NCBI GenBank assembly: GCA_937888775.1
Contig: CALAQT010000078.1
Location: 1-9,511 of the forward strand
DNA: 9,511 nucleotides
Reading direction: 5' to 3'
DNA from: an uncultured Actinomycetes bacterium
Lineage (GTDB): Bacteria; Actinomycetota; Thermoleophilia; Solirubrobacterales; Solirubrobacteraceae
Part shown: one piece after another, positions 1-5,328 of the stretch
Layout of the letters: every line of letters begins with the position of its first letter
Numbering within the stretch: the stretch's first letter is position 1
Notes under the pieces: model-generated
What the model was told of the DNA's origin: nothing
The model's input: the letters and a program-made list of their open reading frames with translations, nothing else
Database searches by the model: none
Made by a program: the position numbers and the translations under genes

Positions 1-294
1 CTCGAAACGGGCCCGTCCGAACCGGAAGGCGGATACGACTACGAGGGCGCGATCGCGCCAAGCGGCCAAGAGCTCATCATCAGCACCGACGCCGCTCACC
101 GCGTCTGGGCGCACGCCGCGGCCTCACGCTGCCGGCGCTTCAGCCGCACGCCGCTCGCGATCACCGGCGGCGAATTTCCCCTCCTTTTCGCGGGCGCGCG
201 TGGGATCTTCCACCTGGTGTGGGAGGACGACGCGACCCACACGATGCAGACGGCCGCCGTTGCGGTGAAGTGCAACCCGAGCGGCGCCCGCTGA
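1..294 (+). CDS. C-terminal part of an unrecognised protein (5' end outside window)
   Basis: Frame 1 is open from the first base to TGA at 292-294, giving 97 residues with no start in view, so this is the tail of a longer gene. The translation has a balanced composition: an acidic, glycine-rich start (EPEGGYDYEG), a middle segment SGQELIISTDAAHRVWAH, and a likely beta-strand end (GIFHLVWEDD). Third positions are GC-rich, and the overlapping minus-strand frames read as arginine/alanine-rich noise, so plus is preferred. Two cysteines are visible, with no recognisable catalytic motif, membrane segment or repeat. I do not recognise the family. It is the only convincing plus-strand gene here and converges on the decayed integrase. 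No terminator hairpin follows the stop. Confidence 0.6.
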   Translation, partial: LETGPSEPEGGYDYEGAIAPSGQELIISTDAAHRVWAHAAASRCRRFSRTPLAITGGEFPLLFAGARGIFHLVWEDDATHTMQTAAVAVKCNPSGAR

Positions 295-431
295 CACCAG
301 ATCCCGGCTGCTCGCAATCTCAGCGTGGCCGCGCTTTCCTGTGCGGGCGAGGTCTGGGCAGGCAGCCCGCGAGCTCCTGCTGCGGACGAAGACCAGAAGG
401 CTTACCAGCTGCTCGATAGGTCCGCGGCTCC

Positions 432-885
432 TCACACCGCATATGGACTCTGCCCCGGGACCCGGAACAGCGTTGCCGGTTCAGGCTCGATGTCCTTCAC
501 CTCCACCGGCTCGCTGCGCTGCTCGAGGCGATGACACCGCAGTTCCCTCAGAGCCTGCCGTTCCTCGGTCCGCTTCGCCCGCCGCTCGTCCTCTCCGTGC
601 CGGTATGCGGACAACACCAACCCGTCCGGCCAGCCCCCTCCCCACTTTCTGAACGCGAAACGCCTGTAGCGCAGAAACCCCATAGTCACGCCCGTGATCC
701 GCGTGAGAGCGCGGCTCGCCCCGGCGTTTGTCCGTTTCAAGGTCCTGCTTGACGGCTCTCGCCTCGGCGTAGGTCCGGGCAAAGCGCTTGCGTTCCTCGC
801 CGCCGTGGCGGTAGCGCACGACGTAGCGGCCTCCGCGCTTGTAGACGCCCGGCGTCTTGGTTTTCTCCAGCTTCGGCGCGGCCAT
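432..885 (-). pseudogene. Tyrosine integrase remnant: arm-binding N-terminus only, then frameshifted
   Basis: ATG at 885-883 is preceded by GGAGGTGA at ideal spacing; a TTG directly before it is also in frame. The first ~55 residues read as the N-terminal arm-type DNA-binding domain of phage/ICE tyrosine recombinases: KLEKTKTPGVYKRGGRYVVR, then basic residues and a helix (ARTYAEARAVKQDLETDKRRGE). After about residue 58 the frame becomes low-complexity (stop at 481). The neighbouring frame stays open to TGA at 432-434 but also lacks the SAM-like core domain and the catalytic R...HxxR...Y residues. A full integrase of this type is about 350-400 aa, so only the start survives. The upstream 121-aa gene ends with TGA at 891-889, inside the Shine-Dalgarno, so the two were translationally coupled. 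Function is presumably lost. Calling it an integrase rests on the arm-domain resemblance; the decay is seen directly. Confidence 0.65.
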
Positions 886-888
886 CAA

Positions 889-1254
889 TCACCTCCCTCG
901 CTCATCTTCTTGCCAGTGAAGGCTGAGCGTGACGTCATCGGCGAGGGCGAAGCTCAGCAGGCCTGCGCTAGCCCTGATTGATCCCGGCAGAATGCCAAGG
1001 TGGATGCTCTGATCGCCGACGGCATAGAGCGAGGCCCCAAAGTCCCTCGGGGTCGCGCTGGACATCGCCGTTCCAGTTGGATCGACCCGACGCAGCTCGC
1101 CAGTGAAGCTGAGGACACCATGACTAAGCGCGCCACGTGGGAAGCCGGTCACGTCAGCGGGGACGTTGACGTTCAGGCTCACCTCGACCTCCTCGCCGAT
1201 ATGGTCGTTGACCAGCATGAACGCTTCGTCGGGCGTAATCGTGTTCTCGCTCAT
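889..1254 (-). CDS. Hypothetical 121-aa beta-rich protein, coupled to the integrase remnant
   Basis: The frame is open further upstream, but ATG at 1254 is chosen because AGAGGAGG lies 6 bases before it and protein-like sequence begins there (MSENTITPDEAFMLVNDHIG). The product is 121 aa and acidic, with alternating hydrophobic stretches that suggest a small beta-barrel or sandwich: EEVEVSLNVNV, HGVLSFTGELRRV, GASLYAVGD, GLLSFALADDVTLSLHW. It has no cysteines, signal peptide or membrane segment. Its last codons carry the ribosome binding site of the integrase start, and its stop lies 3 bases before the first possible integrase start codon, so the two form one translational unit. I do not know a named family. 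Position suggests an accessory protein of the integrative element, but that is inference. An Sm-like nucleic-acid-binding fold is possible and unproven. No clear promoter appears in the 182 bp upstream. Confidence 0.75.
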   Translation of the reverse strand: MSENTITPDEAFMLVNDHIGEEVEVSLNVNVPADVTGFPRGALSHGVLSFTGELRRVDPTGTAMSSATPRDFGASLYAVGDQSIHLGILPGSIRASAGLLSFALADDVTLSLHWQEDERGR

Positions 1255-1436
1255 CGTTTCCTCCTCTTTGTCGGAGGCTCCTAGGCTGGGACTCTGGCGA
1301 GGAAGCCGCGCTGCCCGACTGGTAGCTTGGCTAGCGCGCCGGGAGTGCAGACTCTCGGTGCCACGGGGCCGGTCGTTTGCGCGACGCGGCCCCACTTGTG
1401 TAGGTGCGCCCATCGTACTCGCTCCAGCGGCCCGAG

Positions 1437-1976
1437 TCACGCGACCGCCCGGAGCCCGGAGCCCGACGGTCGCGCCCGATGCGCCGCTACCCGGCACGCA
1501 CTCCCGGCGCAGTAGCGGGCATCTGCCCGGCAGGTCAACGGCAGGGGCCGCGAGCACCGCTCGCAGCAGCGACTAGACCGATCCACCGCGGGCGCGACTT
1601 TGTAATGGCTATCCGGCCTATCGGTGCCGTCCTGCTCGGGCGATTTGTGAGGGTCCGGCGCCCGTTCGGATCGGATCGCCCCGACCACCGCCCACGAGGC
1701 CCCGGTGTACCGGCAAACATCCACGTCGCCGACGCCCGCCTCGACCAGACGGCCGATCACTGCTGCAGTCTCACCGCGGCTCAGCCGGAACGCCTCGACG
1801 GCCACGGTGCGGCCCTTCCGGCCGGCGCGACGCCGACGCGATCCGAGGTCGCGCAGGATCATCGCCAGCTCGCCCAGCTCGACGCCGCCCAGCTCATCGG
1901 CCGCGGCCTCCCAGCAGTCGCGCAGCCCGCCGTACTGCTCAGCGTGGCGAACGTAGGCGGCGAGCGCCGCCATCAT
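1437..1976 (-). CDS. Zinc-ribbon protein, probable mobile-element DNA-binding protein
   Basis: The product is 179 aa. The start is ATG at 1976 (or the adjacent ATG at 1973). There is no strong Shine-Dalgarno; the stop of the preceding fragment overlaps the start (GGATGATGG), so initiation is probably by coupling. The N-terminal ~50 residues are alpha-helical and alanine/leucine-rich. A basic patch SRRRRAGRKGR (about 46-56) follows, then helices (LSRGETAAVIGRLVEAG, then a segment ending WAVVGAIRSER) that could be a helix-turn-helix. The C-terminus has a zinc-ribbon pattern: CERC at 138-141, C149, YC at 156, C161, then RVAAHR. This matches the CxxC...YCSxxCRxAAxR endings common in small phage and ICE proteins. 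The second pair is spaced CxxxxC, one residue longer than the usual CxxxC. It probably binds DNA and regulates or replicates the element; exact role unknown. Confidence 0.7.
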   Translation of the reverse strand: MMAALAAYVRHAEQYGGLRDCWEAAADELGGVELGELAMILRDLGSRRRRAGRKGRTVAVEAFRLSRGETAAVIGRLVEAGVGDVDVCRYTGASWAVVGAIRSERAPDPHKSPEQDGTDRPDSHYKVAPAVDRSSRCCERCSRPLPLTCRADARYCAGSACRVAAHRARPSGSGLRAVA

Positions 1977-2063
1977 CCCGCCGGGCGGACGATCGCCGCC
2001 AGCTCCGCGTGCAGGCTCCTGGTCGCCGGCAGTCCACGGACGCCCAGGCTCAGCCGCTCGCGC
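1973..2063 (-). pseudogene. 5'-truncated coding fragment overlapping the zinc-ribbon gene
   Basis: The frame ending at TGA 1975-1973 carries about 30 codons with nearly all third positions G or C (roughly 27 of 30), ending GLPATRSLHAELAAIVRPAG. This coding signature stops abruptly around 2064, just beyond the hairpin at 2077-2106. No ATG, GTG or TTG lies in frame downstream of that point. The stop overlaps the next gene's ATG by four bases (ATGA), as in an operon. I read it as the C-terminal stub of a gene from the integrative element whose front was removed by a deletion or insertion. Without more sequence the family cannot be named. A CTG start would be the only way for it to be complete. 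Confidence 0.45.
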
Positions 2064-2066
2064 GCT

Positions 2067-2078
2067 TGACTGGAGTCA
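2067..2078. repeat. Small perfect inverted repeat at a likely junction
   Basis: TGACT-GG-AGTCA is a perfect 5-bp inverted repeat with a 2-base centre. It abuts the hairpin at 2077-2106 and sits exactly where the coding signature of the truncated fragment ends. It may be a recombination or insertion footprint, but a match this short could be chance. Confidence 0.25.
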
Positions 2079-2106
2079 GGGTGGCAGCGCCAACGCTGCC
2101 ACCCTG
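2077..2106 (-). terminator. 13-bp stem-loop after the secreted-protein pseudogene
   Basis: CAGGGTGGCAGCG pairs perfectly with CGCTGCCACCCTG across a 4-base loop. The stem begins 16 bases after the TAG of the pseudogene at 2122, which is the right place for a transcription terminator on the minus strand. No U-tract follows on either strand, so it would be a stem-only terminator, as is often proposed for high-GC actinobacteria. Confidence 0.6.
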
Positions 2107-2121
2107 TTACATCAGCTCGTC

Positions 2122-2430
2122 CTAGGGTGCTGTCACGGCCCAAGTGCCCCACGAGTAGTAGAGCCCTCCCGCAACAGCGAACGTGATGACGCTCGCCCCG
2201 AACCGATCGGCTGCGCCTCCGGTCCCCGGGCCACACAGCCCTTCGGCGGCGACCGCACAGACCTTGGTACCTGCGGTATTTTCTCGCTGGCCCTCGTAGA
2301 CACACAGCGTGCCGGGGGAAGCCGCCGGTGAAGCAGCACTTCCGGGGCAGTGCGTCAGCCGGCACCTCCACGGCCGTCAAGTCTACGGACGCCCGGAGTG
2401 GAGCGAGCGTCCGCGCTGGACCGAGCAGAC
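2122..2430 (-). pseudogene. Frameshifted C-terminus of a secreted-type Thermoleophilia protein
   Basis: A minus-strand frame with no start codon runs from an in-frame stop at 2377-2379 to TAG at 2124-2122, about 84 residues. It reads THCPGSAASPAASPG, then LCVYEGQRENTAG, three further cysteine-bearing turns (KVCAVAAEGLCGPG), a hydrophobic strand (DRFGASVITFAVAGGLYYS) and the tail WGTWAVTAP. This matches my recollection of the C-terminal domain found on many Thermoleophilia hypothetical or collagen-like secreted proteins, which also show CPG...APG.LCVYEG and end GTWAVTAP. Just upstream the neighbouring frame (SVDLTAVEVPADAL) looks like the preceding strand, so a single-base shift near 2355 probably separates the two. 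The N-terminal part, including any signal peptide, is not found. The strong hairpin after the stop fits a once-functional gene end. Family identity is from memory, not a search. Confidence 0.55.
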
Positions 2431-2688
2431 GCCCGCCTGGGCCGAAACTCGATAGCCGGACCCGCCCTCGCCGAGACTGCTGCTTCCACATGGCGAAGCA
2501 GGCGTCTCGCGCCCGGAGGGCGAGGCGATCGCAATTCGTCCGAAGCGATAGCGTCGGGCCAGGTTCCTCGCACGCTCGCTTGGCTGCGGAAAGCAGCGGT
2601 CAAGGGCGTCCGGACGCGCACCTTCGGCGCGGCGCTCGCGGTCCCCGCGAGAGCAGAGGTCCGGCACGACTTGCGAGATACTCCCCTA
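2431..2688. other. Noncoding stretch holding a diverged repeat copy
   Basis: Frames here are arginine/serine/alanine-rich in every reading and lack ribosome binding sites, so I support no gene. The stretch contains repeat copy A (2475-2516) and a small hairpin, GCTGC-GGAAA-GCAGC, near 2590-2605. It looks like degraded intergenic DNA between two gene remnants. Confidence 0.5.
2475..2516. repeat. Diverged palindromic repeat, copy A
   Basis: A GACTGCT block and an exact 12-base block, ATGGCGAAGCAG, are shared with 6919-6957, followed by matching GTCT...CG...CGG spacing. Within this copy CTGCTTC (2480-2486) and GAAGCAG (2495-2501) form a 7-bp stem with an 8-base loop. Both copies are in the same orientation. 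Upstream flanks also share GAGCAG...CCC...GGGCCGA. It may be a small repetitive extragenic element or a remnant of one. The ATGGCGAAGCAG block could encode MAKQ, but neither copy continues into convincing protein. Confidence 0.45.
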
Positions 2689-2760
2689 ATGCCTGAGAAG
2701 TCCACGACCCCCGACCTGGTCGAGCTGACGCCCCAGTTGTTCGAAGTAGCGACACGCGGT
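2689..2760 (+). pseudogene. Start of a SnoaL/NTF2-like gene, truncated
   Basis: ATG at 2689 opens MPEKSTTPDLVELTPQLFEV followed by ATRG. This resembles the first helix of the SnoaL-like (NTF2 fold) proteins that are very numerous in Thermoleophilia, whose usual continuation is an RGDFDAVM...YAPDAVW-type segment. Here the similarity ends after about 24 codons and the frame drifts into arginine-rich sequence to a TGA at 2857-2859, in the 3' end of sqr on the other strand. A full family member is about 130 aa. GATACT at 2677-2682, six bases before the ATG, could be a -10 box of a leaderless transcript; no Shine-Dalgarno is present. Identification rests on a short stretch and is tentative. Confidence 0.4.
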
Positions 2761-2842
2761 CGCCTCGCGCACCGCGCACCGCTCCTTCCGCGAGGGCGAG
2801 GTCGCTGGCAGAGCGGCGTAAGGCAACACGACCGCTTACTCG

Positions 2843-4099
2843 TCAGGCGCGTCCTTTGAGGATGCCTCGCCAGTAGAGCGACGGCAGGACGTACCGCTTG
2901 AACTGGTACATGCTCCAGCGCTCCTTGGCCTGGTTGAACGGGAAGCTCTCCTGGGGCTTGAGGTCGTAGTCGAACTCCGCTAGGACGAGCTTGCCGTAGC
3001 CGGTGACGAGCGGGCACGCGGCATAGCCGTCATAGGAGGAGAACGTCCCTGCTCCCTTTCCGTTCAGCTGGGCGAGCAGGTTGTCGACGAGTACCGGCGT
3101 CTGCTTGCGAATCGCCGCACCCGTTCTCGACGTGGGCAGGCTGCTGGCGTCGCCGAGCGCGAACACGTTGGGGTAGCGCGGATGCTGGAGCGTGTGCTTG
3201 TCGACCTCGAGCCAGCCACCCTTATCGGCCAGCGGACTCTCGCGCACGAACGCCGGGGCACGCTGGGGCGGCGCGACGTGGATCAGGTCGTACTTCAGTA
3301 CCACCTGCCCGTCGTCATGGCCGTGATCGACGAAGACCGCCTCGTGGGTGTCGGCGCGAAGCTCGACCAGCTCGTGCTTGTAGAGGGTCTCGATCCCCTT
3401 GCGCGCGATCACCGCGTTGAGCGGCTCGGCGTACTTTTCGACGGCGAAGATGCCCGGTGTGGCAGACGCGTAGATGATGCGCGTCTTCTCGCGCACGCCC
3501 TGCCTGCGGAACGCCTCGTCGGCGAGGTAGGCGATCTTCTGCGGCGCACCGGCGCACTTGATCGGCGGCGGCGGCATCACGAACAGCGCCGTGCCGCCCT
3601 TGAAGTTACGAATCGCCTCCCACGTGCGCTCGCACTGGTCGTACTCGTAGTTGCTGACGACGTCGTTACGGCCTACGTTGCCGCGCAGCCCGGCAACCGC
3701 GTCCCAATTGAGCTCGATGCCCGGTGCGACGACAAGGAATTGGTACTCGATCCGCTCTCCCTCGTCGGTGAGGACCTGGTTGGCCTCGGGGACGAACTGC
3801 GTGACGGCGCTTCGCACCCAGGTGGCGCCCCTGGGGATCACGTCGACCTGGGGACGCGCGCTCTTCTCCTTGGGCACGACGCCGCCGCCGACCAGGGTCC
3901 ATAGCGGCTGGTAGTAATGCGTCTCGGACGGCTCGATGATCGCCACGTCGAGGTTCCCTCCGGCGCGCAGCAGCCGCGCCGCAACGCTGATCCCGCCGTT
4001 GCCACCGCCGACGATCACCACTTGGTGGCGGCGCGTGGCGTGCGGCGCTGCCTGGGACGGAGAGCGCTCGTCGCCCGTCGCCACCGCTACTGAAGCCAT
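2843..4099 (-). CDS. sqr: Type II sulfide:quinone oxidoreductase (FAD flavoprotein)
   Basis: The product is 418 aa. It oxidises sulfide to sulfane sulfur or persulfide and passes electrons to membrane quinone. The start is ATG at 4099, with AAGGGGA 7-8 bases upstream; the ATG at 4117 lacks a ribosome binding site. After a ~25-residue leader comes the Rossmann FAD motif VVIVGGGNGG (27-36). The two redox cysteines of the type II (SQOR-like) group are present: C182 in IKCAGAPQK and C362 in AACPLVTGYG. Their 180-residue separation is close to that of Cys201/Cys379 in human SQOR. A second FAD-contact motif, NVFALGDASSLPTSRTGAAI, is intact. The tail carries the family signature LAEFDYDLKPQESFPF...KERWSMY and an amphipathic end (VLPSLYWRGILKG) expected to sit on the cytoplasmic membrane. 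An extra C156 is present. Length is normal. It appears monocistronic, without the rhodanese or persulfide dioxygenase often seen beside it. Alternatives within the flavoprotein superfamily (NADH dehydrogenase 2, FCSD) fit worse. Confidence 0.93.
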   Translation of the reverse strand: MASVAVATGDERSPSQAAPHATRRHQVVIVGGGNGGISVAARLLRAGGNLDVAIIEPSETHYYQPLWTLVGGGVVPKEKSARPQVDVIPRGATWVRSAVTQFVPEANQVLTDEGERIEYQFLVVAPGIELNWDAVAGLRGNVGRNDVVSNYEYDQCERTWEAIRNFKGGTALFVMPPPPIKCAGAPQKIAYLADEAFRRQGVREKTRIIYASATPGIFAVEKYAEPLNAVIARKGIETLYKHELVELRADTHEAVFVDHGHDDGQVVLKYDLIHVAPPQRAPAFVRESPLADKGGWLEVDKHTLQHPRYPNVFALGDASSLPTSRTGAAIRKQTPVLVDNLLAQLNGKGAGTFSSYDGYAACPLVTGYGKLVLAEFDYDLKPQESFPFNQAKERWSMYQFKRYVLPSLYWRGILKGRA

Positions 4100-4104
4100 G
4101 TTCG

Positions 4105-4153
4105 GTCCCCTTTCCATAGGGGGTAAAGTTGATCGAGTTTAGAGGTTATCGAG
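4105..4153 (-). promoter_or_regulatory. Candidate operator region upstream of sqr
   Basis: Two elements lie before the sqr start. First, an inverted repeat CCCCT-TTCCAT-AGGGG (4107-4122) overlaps the Shine-Dalgarno; read on the minus strand, its left half is TTTACCCCCT, reminiscent of TACCCC half-sites of CsoR/CstR-family repressors, though the right half is imperfect. Second, GTTGATCGAG (about 4129-4137) and GGTTATCGAG (4144-4153) form a direct repeat 16 bp apart. A clear -35/-10 pair is not visible; TAAACT (4141-4136, minus) might be a -10. Regulation is inferred, not shown. Confidence 0.3.
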
Positions 4154-4974
4154 ACAGACACCCCCTTTTTCATCCGGGCAAACTACTGAAACTGGACTTC
4201 TTTTCCGTCTCATTACGAGCGGGGCGGGGTTCTGAATCCGGGGGCGGGCAGCGACGAGATCGGGGCTCAACGGCAGCCACTGCCTCTCGGGACGGGGCCC
4301 AGTTCCGCTTCTGCACGTGGCTGTTGCACAAACCCCCGAAGCCCTCACTGGATCCGTTCCAAGGTTGGGGTCGAAAAGCCCGAAGGTCCTCGCTCGGTTG
4401 CAGCGCGGTCTGCTCGGCCTCGGCGCCCCCAGGACCTTCCACGGCCGTCACAGCGAGCGCAGCCCAGGTTTTCGCAGACGGCTTATCTGTGCAGGGTCCC
4501 GCCTGTCAAGTGCGGTTAGGGCTTGTTGGTGGTGAGTGGTTGTGGGGCCGGGGGTGGTCGCTCTTGTGCGCGCGGGCGCCCATGCTTAACTCGGTCCGCG
4601 ACCGCGCCGGGCGGCGGGTCGGTGACATGATGGTTATGGGGTGTGGTTCCCGCTGGGGGAAGCGTTGCGGCTGCTCAGTCTTTGTAGGAAGCAACCCGAG
4701 AGCCGCGCCACACGATCGACCCCAAGCCGAGGTCCTGCTCCGTCACCCGGGTGATCGCCAGCCTGCTCCATGCGCACGGGTTGCCTGTCTCACCACTCCT
4801 CGCAGGGATCGCCTGTAAGCACAAACGCCCCTCCAGATGCGCCCGATAGGCCCGCGAACTCCCACAAAATGGGCGACCCGGACGCCTGCGAACACAGCTG
4901 ACACCCGCTGCATCGGGTTGAGGGCCTTGTGGACTACTTGGTCCGTTGAAGCTCGAGTCCTCTCGAGCGCACTG
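4154..4974. other. About 820 bp with no supportable gene
   Basis: All six frames contain long low-complexity readings typical of GC-rich noncoding DNA, without good ribosome binding sites. Three things stand out. GGCTGTTGCACAAACCC at about 4318-4334 resembles terminal sequence of some IS5/IS1182-type elements, but I find no partner end or transposase. A minus-strand tail ending at TGA 4677-4675 (EQDLGLGSIVWRGSRVASYKD, preceded by LAITRVT) looks protein-like but has no credible start. A 7-bp inverted repeat GCTCGAG-TCCT-CTCGAGC lies at 4951-4968. I read the stretch as gene and element debris. Confidence 0.45.
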
Positions 4975-4999
4975 AAAAAGGCCCTTCGCGCTTCGGCCT
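4975..4999 (-). terminator. Rho-independent terminator of the radical SAM unit
   Basis: On the minus strand AGGCC and GGCCT (4999-4995 and 4983-4979) form a stem around an 11-base loop, followed directly by TTTTT (4979-4975). It lies about 43 bases past the stop of the small cysteine protein, so it would end a transcript running from the radical SAM gene through that protein. It is the only hairpin with a U-tract that I found in the window. Confidence 0.6.
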
Positions 5000-5041
5000 C
5001 TAGAGGCGCTGGGGTAGGAGCCTCGCATGGCTGATGTTCTC

Positions 5042-5236
5042 TCATCGCGCCCCGATCTGTGCGGCTCTGAGGCAGTCGGGGCAGATGTGGCGTACGTACT
5101 CGACGTTGTCCCGCACCACAACGTCACGCATCCAGCCGACCGTTAGCGCAGCAGCCTCGTCATCGGCAACGGCTTCCTTGTTGCAGACGCGTCCTTCGTC
5201 GCAGCCTACGGAGCCATCGTCGAGCTTAGTCATCAT
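5042..5236 (-). CDS. Small four-cysteine protein following the radical SAM gene
   Basis: The product is 64 aa from ATG at 5236, or 63 aa from the adjacent ATG at 5233, which has GGGCGAG as a modest ribosome binding site. The protein is acidic at the N-terminus (MTKLDDGSVGCDEGRVCN) and ends YVRHICPDCLRAAQIGAR. Four cysteines (C12, C18, C52, C55) suggest a zinc ribbon or similar metal-binding knuckle, with CxxC as the second pair. The middle (ALTVGWMRDVVVRDNVEY) is a predicted strand or helix, with no signal peptide or membrane segment. Balanced composition and a U-tract terminator 43 bases after the stop support it as real. It lies 92 bp after the radical SAM stop on the same strand, so the two are probably co-transcribed. 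Function is unknown: a partner, a metal carrier, or less likely a peptide substrate of the radical SAM enzyme. Confidence 0.65.
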   Translation of the reverse strand: MMTKLDDGSVGCDEGRVCNKEAVADDEAAALTVGWMRDVVVRDNVEYVRHICPDCLRAAQIGAR

Positions 5237-5328
5237 GCTCGCCCGGCGGCCTCGCCACCCTGCAAGAGACGCGTGTCATGTCGCCCTTTCGTCCCGGGTT
5301 CCTCGACCGGCTGGAATCGCGATACCAG

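Noticed and set aside
3182..3904. 240-codon plus-strand open frame opposite sqr
   Set aside because: It is the mirror of a well-supported flavoprotein gene. Long antisense frames are expected in high-GC DNA, and it has no ribosome binding site or recognisable motif.
4647..4661. TTCCC-GCTGG-GGGAA hairpin resembling a type I-E CRISPR repeat
   Set aside because: Only one copy, with no regularly spaced second repeat and no cas genes in the window.
4129..4818. 229-codon plus-strand open frame
   Set aside because: Composition drifts between arginine/serine-rich and tryptophan/glycine-rich segments without domain character, and the start has no ribosome binding site.
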